Assembly (NCBI RefSeq): GCF_002575655.3 | Contig: NC_053035.3 | Span: 91,289,322-91,353,321, forward strand | DNA: 64,000 nucleotides | Direction of reading: 5' to 3' | Source: Aegilops tauschii subsp. strangulata | Taxonomy: Eukaryota > Streptophyta > Magnoliopsida > Poales > Poaceae | Part shown: in pieces, positions 1 through 11,690 of the stretch | Layout: every line of letters starts with the position of its first letter | How positions within the stretch are numbered: the stretch's first letter is position 1 | The notes under the pieces: generated by a model | The model's input: the letters and a program-made list of their open reading frames with translations, nothing else | Told to the model about the DNA's origin: nothing | Databases searched by the model: none | Program-made: the position numbers and the translations under genes

Positions 1-512
1 TAAGTGGGAATTCAAGTAGCCTTAGGATATCTTTTTGACAGATGCATGATATGAGATTGGGGTTCGACGTCTAGTGGTCCGCCTTTCCACGGTTGATTTT
101 ACAGTGGTCTCGTAGTGTCTTAAAGAGTCCATGGCTTTGCCGACTCGGGGACGCTTCGTATGTCATGTGCACAGCCTTGTACATGATGGTGCTGTACGAT
201 TGAGCCCGTGTGGGCCCCACCACGAAAACTTCGGACGAAACCTCTATCATATGTTTGTTCCGGCTTATTCTGCAAGCCAATACTTGTTTTTGTTTTATAT
301 TGTGGTATTCGAGTTGCTTCGAATTGATATGTTGTTTCCATATTTTTTCAAGTGGCTTCTCAACTTATGGAAGTGTGATGATTTACTACGGAATTCATTC
401 GTTCATCTTCGTTCGAATGTTTATTGTGAAGACTATATGTTGCAATTCCTATCCGTTGATTCTAATTATCTATTTGTCTATCAAGATCCTAACGGATGTC
501 ACCCTCTTCAGG
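1..512 (+). other. Untranslated leader of E1
   Basis: AT-rich sequence before the gag start. No PBS is visible here, so the LTR/PBS junction lies to the left. An open frame in phase with gag extends back to about 210, but it has no gag-like character before 513. Nothing else is recognised. Confidence 0.6.
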
Positions 513-1604
513 ATGGCTCCGCCAACGCGTCAGAATCCGGATCGCAATGAAGGGAGTCAAGCGAACCCTCCGCCACCACCTCCACCTCCGGAGGCATGGC
601 AAGCTATCATGGCAGCCACCAACGCCAATGCTCAGATGATTCTGCAACTCTTGCAAGAACGTACTCAAGGGCAAGGCAATCAAGGTAATCAAGGTCAAGG
701 CAACAATCAGTTTCACTTTGCCACTCTCAACCAGTTTCTCGCAAATCAGCCAAAGTCTTTCAGCTACTGTGCCGAGGCCACGGATGCCGATGATTGGCTC
801 ATGGACATCAACAAGCATTTTGAATGTAGCAATGTCAGGCCTGAGGACTATGTCAAGTTCGCTTCTTTCCAGCTCAAGGACAAAGCTGCTGATTGGTATC
901 AACAATACAAAGATTCCAGAGGAGGTCGTGTGATCACTTGGACTGACTTCTGTCGGGACTTCAAAGCGCACCACATTCCACAAAGTGTTGTTGAGAGCAA
1001 GCGTGAGGAGTTCTGCAATCTCAAGCAAGGCAACATGTCTGTGTATCAATACAACATTCAGTTTCAGAAACTTGCTCGCTTCGCTAAACAAGACGTTCCT
1101 GATGAAAAGAGCATGATCTATCACTTCAGAGGTGGCCTTAAAGAGAATCTGCAGTTAGCTCTCGTTCTTGTTGAGCCTACTCACTTTGATCAATTCTACA
1201 ATATGGCACTGAAGCAAGAGGCTGCTCAGCTCAAGTGTGAGGCTTCTAAGAAGAGAGTCAGAGACGCAGTTCAGTCTTCTTCTTCCTCACTTGTGACAGC
1301 TAAGCAACATAAGTTATGGTTGCCTCCTCCTCCTCTGTTTCGTCAGCCTTACCAGCAGAAGAACAAAGGTGGCCATGGTTCTTCCAACTCTTCCAACTCT
1401 GGCTATCAGAACAAGTCTCAGAATCAAGCTCCAAAGTCCAATGCTCCTTATCACCGTCCACTCTCAGAGGTGACTTGCAACAAATGTCAGCAGAAAGGTC
1501 ACTATGCTAACAAGTGCTTCAACCAAAGGCGTCTTCCTCCTCCTCCTCCTGTCAGATCTTCCAGCAATGCAGTGGTCAAGCATAATCCAAGTCTGCTAAG
1601 GTGA
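513..1604 (+). CDS. gag: Gag capsid/nucleocapsid polyprotein of E1
   Basis: Structural protein that would form the cytoplasmic virus-like particle and package element RNA. The ATG at 513 (MAPPTRQNP) is chosen because proline- and glutamine-rich gag sequence begins there; the in-frame extension upstream does not look like gag. The order is a Pro-rich N-terminus, a Gln/Gly-rich stretch, a retrotransposon gag domain (around FASFQLKDKAADWYQQY) and one CCHC zinc knuckle (CNKCQQKGHYANKC, about nt 1476-1517). A second Pro-rich run follows the knuckle. The frame is uninterrupted over 363 codons, unlike pol downstream. The stop overlaps the start of the pol frame by a few bases, so pol would need a frame change. 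Confidence 0.88.
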   Translation: MAPPTRQNPDRNEGSQANPPPPPPPPEAWQAIMAATNANAQMILQLLQERTQGQGNQGNQGQGNNQFHFATLNQFLANQPKSFSYCAEATDADDWLMDINKHFECSNVRPEDYVKFASFQLKDKAADWYQQYKDSRGGRVITWTDFCRDFKAHHIPQSVVESKREEFCNLKQGNMSVYQYNIQFQKLARFAKQDVPDEKSMIYHFRGGLKENLQLALVLVEPTHFDQFYNMALKQEAAQLKCEASKKRVRDAVQSSSSSLVTAKQHKLWLPPPPLFRQPYQQKNKGGHGSSNSSNSGYQNKSQNQAPKSNAPYHRPLSEVTCNKCQQKGHYANKCFNQRRLPPPPPVRSSSNAVVKHNPSLLR

Positions 1605-4600
1605 ACATGATGAATGCAGCTCAAGCGGAGGAATCTACTGATGTGATAATGGGTAATCTCTCAGTTAATGATATTCCTGCAAAAGTTCTTTTTGATACTG
1701 GTGCATCGCATTCTTTATTGTCATACCCATTTGCATCGAAGCACAATGTTGACACAGAGATTTTATCCAAAGTTATGCAAGTTGTTTCTCCGGGTAAGCT
1801 TTTGTCTTCTAGTTTGGTTGCTCCCGATGTTTCCATCAAGATGGGCGACTATAAATTCTAGTCTTCTCCAATTGTTCTTGGTGACTCGGATATTGATCTA
1901 ATTCTTGGGATGGACTGGCTTTCTAAGCACAAGGCTCAACTTGATTGTGCTGCCAGGGAAATTCAATTGACACACTCTTCTGAGGATGTGATTATTTTTG
2001 CCGCTCGTGATGAAACCATTCGGTTTTTCTCTCTCAATGAGAAGGGCGAATTGAATGCCATCTCTCAAATTCCAGTCGTTTGCGAGTATCAAGATGTCTT
2101 TCTAGAAGAGCTTCCGGGTATGCCTCCGCATCGGCCAGTTGAGTTCGTTATCGAACTAGAGCCTGGCAATGAACCCGTTTGCAAGCGTCCATACAAGCTT
2201 GGACCCAACGAGCTGAAGGAATTGAAGAAACAGCTCGATGAACAAGAGCGTCTGAGTTTGATCAGACCGAGTTCTTCTCCATGGGGTTGTGGTGTTCTCT
2301 TTGTCAAGAAGAAGGATGGCACGGACCGACTTTGTGTCGACTACCGTCCATTGAACAAGAACACAATCAAGAACAAGTATCCACTTCCCAACATCAATGA
2401 GCTATTTTAGCAACTCAAAGGGGCTAAAGTATTCTCAAAGCTTGACCTTCGTATGGGTTATCATCAGATTCGCATTCGTGAAGAAGATATTCCCAAGACA
2501 GCATTCAGAACGAGCTTTGGTTCTTATGAATATACTGTCATGTCTTTCAGCCTTGTCAATGCTCCTCCGGTGTTCTCTCGGATGATGAATTTCATCTTCA
2601 ACCCCTATACCAATGAATTCGTTCTGGTGTATCTCGATGATATCTTGGTCTTCTCCAAGAATAAGCAGGATCATGCCAAACATTTGCGATTGGTGCTCGA
2701 CAAGCTCAGAGAGTATCAATTCTATGCGAAGTTCTCTAAATGTGAGTTTTGGCTTGATGAAGTTGTTTTCCTTGGTCACATCATCTCTGCCAACGGCATC
2801 GCTGTTAACCCCGAGAAGGTGTCCGCAGTTGTGAATTGGGAACCTCCTCAAAATGTCAAGCAGCTCCGCAGTTTTCTTGGTCTTGCAAGCTATTGCAAAA
2901 GATTCGTTGAGAATTTCTCCAAGATTGCAAAACCTCTTTCCAACCTCCTACAGAAGCATGTGAAATATGTCTGGTCTCTGAGTGTGACGTTGCTTTCAAC
3001 ACTCTCAAAGAGAAACTTGTCACAGCTCCTGTCTTGACTCCTCCTGATGAATCCAAGCCATATGAAGTTTTCTGTGATGCTTCTCTCCAAGGTCTCGGTG
3101 CTGTGTTAATGCAAGAGAAGAAAGTTGTGGCCTATACCTCTCGTCAGTTGAAGCCCAACGAGAAGAACTACCCCACTCACGATCTTGAGTTGGCGGCAGT
3201 TGTCCATGCATTAATAACGTGGAGACATCTCTTGTTGGGAAGACAAGTGGACATTTTCACCGATCACAAGAGTCTCAAGTATATCTTCACTCAGCCCAAC
3301 CTCAACCTCAGACAGACTCGATGGGTCGAAATGATTCAAGAGTACAATCCGAGTATTGAATATACTCCAGGCAAGGCCAGTGTCATTGCAGATGCTTTAA
3401 GCAGGAAGGCTTATTGCAACAGCTTAATCCTCAAGCCTTTCCAACCGGATCTTTGTGAAGCTTTCCGCAAGCTGAATCTCCAAATTGTTCCTCAAGGCTT
3501 TCTTGCCAACCTCATAGTATCTCCTACTTTGGAAGATCAAATTCGTGAGGCACAACTCCTTGATGCCATGGTGAAGAAGGTGAAACGTGGTATCGACAAG
3601 GGTCTTTCCAAATACAAGTGCTATCGCATTGATGACAGAGACACTTTATTCTTCGAGGACCGGATTGTGGTTCCTAAAGGTGATCTAAGGAAAGTCATAA
3701 TGAACGAGGCGCACAATTCTCTTCTGTCCATTCATCCTGGAAGTATGAAGATGTATCATGACCTCAAGCAGTCGTATTGGTGGACTCGAATGAAGCGAGA
3801 AATTGCTCAATTCGTGAATGAATGTGATGTCTGTCGAAGAGTGAAAGCAGAACACCAACGACCAGCTGGTCTCCTCCAACCTCTTGCTATCCCAGAATGG
3901 AAGTTTGATCATATCAAAATGGACTTCGTGACTGGATTTCCCAAGTCCAAGCGCGGAAATGACGCTATCTTCGTTGTCATTGACAAGCTCTCTAAAGTGG
4001 CTCATTTCCTTCCAATCAAAGAATCCATCACAGCAGCTCAGCTGGCAGAGCTATACACCTCTAGAATTGTCTCCTTGCACGGCATTCCACAATTGATTTC
4101 TTCAGATCGTGGAAGCATCTTCACCTCTAAGTTCTGGGACTCCTTCCAGAAGGCCATGGGCACTAACATTCGCTTCAGCACAGCTTTCCATCCTCAAACT
4201 AGTGGCCAAGTCGAGCGAGTCAATCAAATTCTTGAAGATATGCTCAGGGCTTGTGTCATTTCCTTTGGCATGAAATGGGAAGATTGTCTTCCTTATGCGG
4301 AATTCTCCTACAACAACAGCTTCCAAGCGAGTTCGGGCAAGGCCCCATTCGAGATTCTCTATGGCAGAAAGTGTCGTACTCCTCTCAATTGGTCAGAGAC
4401 TGGTGAACGCCAACTTCTTGGAAATGACTTAAGCACTGAAGCTGAAGAAATGTGTAAAGTCATCCGTGATAATCTCAAAGCCGCGCAATTGCGCCAGAAG
4501 AGCTACTATGATAGTAAGCATCGTGATTTGGCTTTCGAGATCGGAGACCATGTCTACCTCCGCGTCTCTCCAATGAAAGGCACTCGTCGCTTCGGTATCA

Positions 4601-4962
4601 AAGGGAAGCTTGCCCCTAGATACGTGGGTCCTTTCAAGATCATTGGCAAAAGAGGCGACCTCGCCTATCAACTTGAGCTTCCTTCCAACTTCGCGAACAT
4701 GCACGATGTGTTCCACGTGTCACAGCTCCGCAAGTGCTTCAAGACGCCTGAGCGCACTATCAACTTCGAAGAGATTGACCTCCAGGAAGATTTATCTTAT
4801 CATGAGCACCCCGTTGCTATTCTTGAAGAAACTGAGCGCAAGACTCGTAACAAGTCAATCAAATTCCTGAAAGTGAAGTGGTCGCACCATTCCGACCGGG
4901 AAGCCACCTGGGAACGCGAGGACCATCTCCGTTCCGAATATCCGGAGTTCTTTCAGTCCTAG
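1601..4962 (+). pseudogene. pol: Broken pol of E1: PR-RT-RNase H-integrase-chromodomain
   Basis: Encodes the replication enzymes of a chromovirus. Visible in order: aspartic protease motif FDTGAS (Asp codon at 1694); LGMDWL (about 1907); RT core with YLDD (2630-2641); RNase H (FCDASLQGLG, TDHKSLKYIF); integrase with HHCC zinc finger (about 3710-3835), DDE positions in KMDFVTG, SSDRGSIF and GQVERVNQ; C-terminal chromodomain (about 4800-4955) with KVKW and TWERE. Breaks: in-frame TAG at 1859-1861 and at 2408-2410, and a frameshift near 2975 between RT and RNase H. From 3034 to the stop the frame is open for 642 codons, so RNase H, integrase and chromodomain are intact. This is a defective copy. 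Confidence 0.93.
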
Positions 4963-4963
4963 A

Positions 4964-4998
4964 TCTCGGGACGAGATCCTCTCGTAGTGGTGGAGTGT
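4964..4998 (+). other. Polypurine tract region of E1
   Basis: Sequence directly after pol (ATCTCGGGACGAGAT, then GTGGTGGAGTGT) leads into the 3' LTR. The same ATCTCGGGACGAGAT block precedes the 3' LTR of the LARD (43186-43200), which ties the two elements to one lineage. Confidence 0.7.
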
Positions 4999-7900
4999 TG
5001 TAACACCCCGGATGTAACTTGCCATATTTGTAACTCCGACTCTTGCCATTTCCGGCTATGTGTTATGATTTTCCCTCCGTTGTCGGGTTTTGTCTTCCGT
5101 TTTGTATTTTGTCATGTCATGCATTTTCATATCATGTCATCATGTGCATTGCATTTGCATACGTGTTCGTCTGATGCATCCGAGCATTTTCCGCGTTGTC
5201 CGTTTTCCAATCCGGCGCTCCTATCTCATCCGTTGCACCCCTCTTATTTTCTTTCGTGTGCGTGTGTCAAACTTTCTCGGAATGGACCGAGGCTTGTCAA
5301 GTGGCCTTAATATACCACCCGGAGACCACCGGTCAAGTTTCGTTCCATTTGGAGGTCGTTTGGTACTCCAACGGTTAACCGGGCATCCATAAAGTCCATT
5401 TGAGTGTCCAGCAAAAACCCCCTCTAAAACCAGCCCAAAACCCACCAAACTCTCTTCCATGCTCTAGGTCGTTCGATCACGATCGTGTGGGCGAAAACCG
5501 CACCTTATTTGGAGCCTCCTAGCTCCCTCTACCTATTAATATGTGGGCATCCCGAAATACAATCGCAGTCTAAACCCTAGCCTTCCCCCTCCTCGCGCCA
5601 CCGGACGAAGTCGCCGCCGCCCCCGCGCCAACCAGTGACCGCCGCGTGGCAAGCGCCGCCGCGCGCCCGCGAGGCCCGAGGCCGGCCCGCCCGTCCCCGC
5701 GCCGGGCCCGAGCGCCCCGCCTCTCCCCGCGCGCCCAGCGCCGCCGCCTGCCCTCGCCGGCGCCGGCCGGCCCCGCCGGCTCACCTCCTGCCGTCGGCGA
5801 CGAACTCCGGCAGACCCCGCCGCCCCGTGCCGCCGCGCCTCTCCGGCCTCCCTCTCCTTCCCCGAGCGCCGCCTCCCGCAGCTCCGGCGAGGGTCGCCGA
5901 CGAGCTCGAACGCCGGCCCCGATCTGGATCTCTGTGAGCGTTGACCCGAACCCCCCCCCCCCCCCCGGAAATATTTCAAAGTGTTGGATTTTTCTCAGCA
6001 TCTTGCCATGTTCATAGCTCCATAACTCGGTGCATGTAGCTCGGATTCGCGCGTGTAATATGTCAAATTGTTTGTCTCATGATGCTCTTCATTTTGTTCA
6101 ATTGCACCATGTTCATTAGAGGTAATCTTGATGCCCAAATCTCTGTTGGAAGAGGGCTAGTTGCTGTTATTCTCTGGTTCTTATCAGAACTTGGAGATTG
6201 TTATTTTTGTATCATTTAATCTGTGCATCTTTTGGGCATGAGCTCTACATGTGTTTTGAAGTATGCCATGCCATCTTTACAGTGGTGTAGTCCATGTATT
6301 TTTGTGATCTCTGTGGTGACTAGCACAAGCATGCAAAGTAGGCCCCGTAATATTTCTGATTTCAGGGACTTGGTGATTTCTCTAAGTCCTCGTCTGCTGT
6401 TATTTTGTTGCCATGTAAACTTGATGCTACAGAGAGATCCATGCATATTTTGGAGATGTTCAGTAAGGATGTTTTGTAGCTATAGTTGTAATTGATCCAT
6501 TCCTACCCTTGTTTGCAATTATGGAGTGCCATAGCACGACTCAATCTTGCTCTACTTTTTCTATAAAATATTTCTGGCAGATTCTTAACATGATATGCAA
6601 TTTTGCCAAGCTTATTGTAGTTGATCCATACATGCTATGCTTTTGTTCTTGCCATGATAGCTTCATAAACAAGCCATCTTCCTGTAGGTATGCTTGGTTT
6701 GTCATGCATTGCTCTGTAGTGAGTGCATCAAGCTCACAAAGAGGCCTACATATTATTATTTCTGCCATGCTCTGTTTTCTGCTAAGTATGAAACCTGATA
6801 ACGAAACTTGCTATGTTTACATGCTTGCCATCATATCTTCTGTTCCTTTTTGGCTTATGGTCAGTAAGGGACTTTTGTCATGTGCTTTTAGTAGAACACT
6901 TCCATGCCTTGTTGTGCTATGTTAAATTCCTGTAGCATGTTGATTTCGTGCTCCGGACATTGCTACCTGATGCTGTTTTCTGCCATGTCCAGTTTTTCAC
7001 CAAGTCTGTGAGCCTGTTATCTTTTGCACTTTTGCCATGCTTGTTTGAGCTTGCTATGTTGTGAACTAGCTGTAGCTCAGTGTTCATCTTTTAGCAAGCA
7101 CCTCCTGTAGATTGCTTCCATATGCTTTGTTGCTATGTTGGGGTGCTGTAGCATTGTTACTTGTTGTATTTTAAGTGCTATCATGCTGTTAATCGCAGAT
7201 TCGTGTCATTCTTGTTTTGCTTGCCATTTGCAAACCGTGCATCCGTTTCCGGTGATCTTTATATCGATTTCGACCGAAATCATCTCATATTTCCAGTGGC
7301 ATGCTTGGTTTGCCAAGTTACTTACATGTTCATCATTTTCCTTCCGGAGCACGCATATGCATCGCATATCATATCTTGCATATCATACATGTGTTGCATC
7401 ATGTTGCTTGCGCATTTCTCGTGGTTGATTGTGGTTCCGTTTGTTTGTGTTCTTGTCTTGGGTAGAGCCGGGAGACGAGTTCGTGAACGAGGAACCTGTC
7501 GAGTACGCTTACGAGGATCAAGCTTTCGACAACTCTGAGAACCTTGCAGGCAAGATGACCACCCCTCGAAATCACTTCTATCTTTGCTTTGCTAGTTGTT
7601 CGCTCTATTGTCATGCTCCGCTACCTATCACTTGCTATATCATGTCTCCCATTTTGCCATGTCAGCCTGTAACCATCCTTTCCTAGCAAACCATTGTTTG
7701 GCTAAGTTACCGCTTTTGCTCAGCCCCTCTTATAGCGTTGCTAGTTTCAGGTGAAGTTGAAGTTTGTTCCATGTCGGAACATGGATATGTTGGGATATCA
7801 CAATATCTCTTATTTAATTAATGCATCTATATATTTGGTAAAGGGTGGAAGTCTCGGCCTTATGCCTGGTGTTTTGTTCCACTTTTGCTTCCTAGTTACT

Positions 7901-9164
7901 GTTATACCGGGATTATGTTCCTTGAGTTTGCGTTCCTTACGCGGTCGGGTGATTTATGGGACCCCCTTGACAGTTCGCCTTGAATAAAACTCCTCCAGCA
8001 AGGCCCAACCTTGGTTTTACCATTTGCTACCTAAGCCTTTTCCCCCGGGTTTTCGCGAGCCCGAGGGTCATCTTATTTTAACCCCCCCGGGCCAATGCTC
8101 CTTCGAGTGTTGGTCCGAACTGAGTAGACTGCGGGGCCCCCTCCTGGAAACTCGAGGTCTGGTTTTACTCGTAGGATGTCTCATCCGGTGTGCCCTGAGA
8201 ACGAGATATGTGCAGCTCCTATCGGGATTTGTCGGCGCATCGGGCGGCTTTGCTGGTCTTGTTTTACCATTGTCGAGATGTCTTGTAAACCGGGATTCCG
8301 AGACTGATCGGGTCTTTCCGGGAGAAGGTTTATCCTTCGTTGACCGTGAGAGCTTATGATGGGCTAAGTTGGGACACCCCTGTAGGGTAATATCTTTCTA
8401 AAGCCGTGCCCTCGGTTATGAGGCAGATGGGAATTTGTTAATGTCCGGTTGTAGAGAACTTGTCACTTGACCCAATTAAAATACATCAACTGCGTGTGTA
8501 GCCATGATGGTCTCTTCTCGGCGGAGTCCGGGAAGTGAACACGGTCTGAGTTATGTATGACGTAAGTAGGTGTTCAGGATCACTTCTTGGTCATTGCTAG
8601 ATGACGACCGTTCCGTTGCTTCTCTTCTCGCTCTCTTTTGCGCAAGTTAGCCACCATATATGCTTTTACCGCTGCAGCTCTACCTCATTACTCCATCCTT
8701 TCCTACAAGCTTAAATAGTCTTGATCTCGCGGGTGTGAGGTTGCTGAGTCCCCGTGACTCACAGATTCTACCAAAACAGTTGCAGGTGCCGACGATGCCA
8801 GTGCAGATGATGGCGTCGATCTCAAGTGGGAGTTCGACGAGGAACGTGGTCGTTACTATGTGTCTTTTCCTGATGATCAGTAGTGGAGCCCAGTTGGGAC
8901 GATCGGGGATCTAGCATTTGGGGTTGTCTTATTTTCATCTGGATTTTAACCGTAGTCAGTCTATATGCTTGTATTTTGGATGATGTATGAATAATATTTA
9001 TGTATTGTGTGAAGTGGCGATTGTAAGCCAACTCTTTATCCCATTCTTGTTCATTACATGGGATTGTGTGAAGATGACCCTTCTTGCGACAAAACCACTA
9101 TGCGTTTATGCCTCTAAGTCGTGCCTCGACACGTGGGAGATATAGCCGCATCGTGGGCGTTACA
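4999..9164 (+). repeat. 3' LTR of E1 (4,166 bp)
   Basis: Begins TGTAACACCCCGG and ends GGCGTTACA, giving a perfect 6-base inverted terminus (TGTAAC/GTTACA). Such very long LTRs are typical of Tekay elements. Contents in order: U3-like AT-rich part; a very GC/CpG-rich block (about 5580-5945); a run of 16 C (5951-5966); a long T-rich, intron-like stretch (about 5970-7460); a short coding-like exon (7467-7550); a second intron-like stretch; a second short exon (8786-8883); an AT-rich tail. The left copy is outside the window, so divergence cannot be measured. Confidence 0.85.
5570..8883 (+). other. Putative spliced ORF inside the E1 LTR
   Basis: Gene-like layout within the LTR. The GC-rich block ends at a good donor (CTCT|GTGAGC, donor at 5934). 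After a T-rich stretch, an acceptor (GGGTAG) opens a short exon at about 7467-7550, coding for an acidic peptide (EPGDEFVNEEPVEYAYEDQ) and ending CTTGCAG|GCAAGA, a typical GC-type donor. The next exon starts after GTTGCAG at 8786 and continues the same frame for 31 acidic codons (ending YYVSFPDDQ) to TAG at 8881-8883. The frame is kept across the GC-AG intron. The start codon and first-exon frame are not resolved. The product is unknown. The LARD LTR has a parallel layout. Confidence 0.45.
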
Positions 9165-9499
9165 TATATAAACCCCCCGGGGCACCTATGCAAAGGGTTG
9201 GTCTCATAGAGTAACACACACACCATATAGAGAGGAAAGGGAGAGCTACCCTGCTCTTCTTCTCCCTCGAATCCGACAGCTCAAGGAGCACTTGTAGCTA
9301 CTCGTTTTGGTCTAGTGATCATGCGGAGACCCCGCAAAGCAGGACTAGGGGTGTTATCTCCACGGAGAGCCCTGGACCTGGGTAAGATTCGCCGGCGTGC
9401 ATGTCTTCGCCTCATCCCGTTTCCAGGCACCGGCGACGTCTTACTGGCTCCCACAATGATAAGCCCCCCGTTGGCATATGTCGCACCTACCACCCGACA
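9165..9499 (+). repeat. Right end of E2 5' LTR, truncated by E1
   Basis: Matches 21801-22136 of the 3' LTR, beginning at TATATAAACC and ending CACCCGACA. The first 737 bp of this LTR are missing here because E1 inserted exactly at the TATA box; they should lie left of the E1 5' LTR. TATATAAA at 9165-9172 is the LTR promoter TATA box. Confidence 0.92.
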
Positions 9500-9500
9500 T

Positions 9501-9520
9501 TTGGCGCCCACCGTGGGGCC
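9501..9520 (+). other. Primer binding site of E2
   Basis: TTGGCGCCCACCGTGGGGCC sits two bases after the LTR end, the expected place and form of a tRNA primer binding site in Tat-lineage elements. The tRNA species is not assigned. Confidence 0.75.
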
Positions 9521-9542
9521 AGGTGCACCGTCGTCCGGAGAC

Positions 9543-11690
9543 CTGTTCTGGACGGGAACCCTTTTTCTCCCCCGCGAGCGCAGCCAGCCTGCTGCGCCCG
9601 ATGGCGTTTGCCCCGACGCGCTGCAAGGCGTCGACGACGCCTGCGCAGCGAGCTGCCTCGCCGATCTGCTCGGCGAGACTCGCATCTCCGATGAGCCCGC
9701 GTCCGACGCGGGCACAGACTACCCCGAGAGCCGCCTCGTCAGCCTCCTCGACCAACTTCACGTCTCCAGCGAGCCTGCTGTAGACTTGGAGTCGGTCGGC
9801 TCCACCGACCCGATGCTTGTCGATTCCGACACGGCATCGCTCGACGCCTACCCCTCTGACGTGGTGGTCTTCGACGACCCTCTCCCTCGAGCTGACAGCA
9901 GCAGCAGCGCTGTCACCGAAGTGTTGGTCATCAGCCACGTCACCAACTCGGGCGAGAACGCCCACGACGCCCTGCAAGCGGCGATGCACGACTTATCCGT
10001 CCCCATCCCGGCCGACGCCGACGCCGAGACCTTGGAGGCACGCCGCCTCGCCCTCATCGCGGAAGGCCAGAAGATAGCCTCCATGAGATGCCTCACCGAG
10101 GCTCACCAGCGCGAAGTCGACCGCGCCGCCTTTGGCACGCCGCCTCGTGGCGGGCCGAGCCGAGCCGGCTTCGTCCAGAAACGCGGCGCGGTTATCACCA
10201 GCATGCTGGGGGCATACCGCCCCGTCTACGCCACCCCACTCGAGAACCTGCGAGCCGCTCAGGCGGCCGCTGAAGAGCTAAATGGGCTGGGAGCCGATGA
10301 GCTCCCCTACATGACAAGGCGGATCCAGCAGCTGATCGACGCGGCCGCAGAACGGCACGAAGCCGGCGCCCGCGCTGAGAGTCCTCCCCCGCGCCGGGAG
10401 CACGCCGCGACATCTCGGTCGCCGACTGCGAGCGGCGCCCGCGTGAGGAAAGACAAGGAGTCGGCTGCTAGCCGCAGCCGGACTCGTATCACCATCGAGC
10501 GCGATGCGGAAGGCCGCCCTCGAGCGGTGGAGCGCCAAGGAAATCCGCCTCCTCCCCTGCCTCGAGGGGAGAGATACCCCACCCCGCCGCCTGTCACGCA
10601 TCCGACTCTTGGTGGCCGACTAGGCCACCGTGAAGGAGTCAGCGAGAACGACGCCCGCCACCGGATCGACCGCCTGGCTCGGTCCCTGGTGCTAGAAGAA
10701 GAAGATGACGTCGGTCCGCCATGCTTTGGCCCCCGCATCCGCGACGAGCCCTTCCCCAAAGGGTTCTCGCTCCCTAGAGACACCCTAAGTACAACGGCTC
10801 TGTGAAGCCGGAAGATTGGCTCATCGACTACTCTACTGCTGTCAGCATAGCCAACAGCAATCAGCGCGTAGCCGTGAAGTACGTCCCCCTCATGCTACAG
10901 GGCACGGCGCGCACCTGGCTCAATAGCCTCAAGCTCTACAGCATCAACAGCTGGCTGGACTTCATGGAAGTCTTTGTCCGTAACTTCACCAGCACATACA
11001 AGCGGCCTCCCAAGCCCCGCCAACTCTCCCTATGCGTCCAAGGGCCAAACCAGTCGACCCGCGACTACCTCACGCGGTGGGCCGAGCTCCGCAATTCCTG
11101 CGAGGGGGTGCACGAGGTTCAGGCCATCGAGTACTTCGCCGCCGGGTGCTGAGAGGGCACCCTCCTCAAGCACCGACTCCTCTGCGACGAGCCAGCTACC
11201 CTCGACGAACTGCTGATCATCGCAGACAAGTACGCCACGGCCGACTCCTCTGTGAAGACCGAGATTCGAGTGGACGCCTCTGGGAAGGTGATCGCTCCGG
11301 CTCCCAAGACGTCGGCTGGCGACTCCAATCGGCGCCCCTACCAGAACGATCACAAGCGCAAGGCCCCTATGCCGCCCTCCACCAGTCGGCAAGTGGCCAC
11401 AGTTGAAGATGAGCAGCCTGAAGAGCGTCCCGCTCCCAAGAAGAAGGGTGGCAGGCCGGCTTGGCAGCCGGCTTTCTCCTACGAGCAGACTCTCGACGCC
11501 CCTGCAAGTTCCACAGCGGCGCGAAGCCGTCCAACCACACGACCCGAAAGTGCCACTGGCTCACGCGAATCTCCAAGGGCGAGGGGCTGGTGCCGCCTCC
11601 GCCTCCCGGCCCGCCGCCTCCAGCCCCCCAGCAGCCGGCGGCTCGACCAGCAGTTGGAGCCATTCAAGATGAGTTCCCTGAAGAGCACGC
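9543..11690 (+). pseudogene. gag: Broken gag of E2
   Basis: Gag region of a Tat-type element. An acidic, low-complexity N-terminal part (to about 10,290) is followed by a basic, Arg-rich part and then the conserved gag domain (KPEDWLIDYSTAV, TARTWLNSL, about 10,805-11,150). A Lys/Pro-rich tail and a His/Cys motif (CKFHSGAKPSNHTTRKC, about 11,505) follow. Breaks: frameshift near 10,785, in-frame TGA at 11150-11152, frameshift near 11,500. The start is uncertain: the frame is open from the LTR (ATG at 9321), another-frame ATG lies at 9601, and the first internal in-frame ATG is at 9813. Confidence 0.8.

Larger units (their letters stand above)
1..9164 (+). mobile_element. E1: Tekay-type chromovirus (Ty3/gypsy), right part
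   Basis: The window opens inside the untranslated leader of a gypsy retrotransposon, and the element runs to the end of its 3' LTR. Domain order gag, protease, RT, RNase H, integrase, C-terminal chromodomain, with an LTR over 4 kb, is that of the Tekay/Del chromoviruses. The 5' LTR and PBS lie left of the window. The right end (GTTACA) abuts sequence matching the TATA region of the E2 LTR, so E1 is inserted in the 5' LTR of E2. The pol frame is broken three times, so this copy cannot encode its own enzymes. Confidence 0.9.

Noticed and set aside
489..1124. Minus ORF of 211 codons over gag
   Set aside because: Shadow of the gag frame; no own start context or family resemblance.
5536..6017. 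Several overlapping GC-rich ORFs of 100-147 codons on both strands
   Set aside because: They lie in the CpG-rich block of the E1 LTR; open frames on both strands are a base-composition effect. Only the donor at its end was kept as a signal.
9441..10783. Several minus ORFs of 107-182 codons opposite E2 gag
   Set aside because: Shadows of GC-rich gag. The real antisense gene of E2 lies after pol and has splice sites; these do not.
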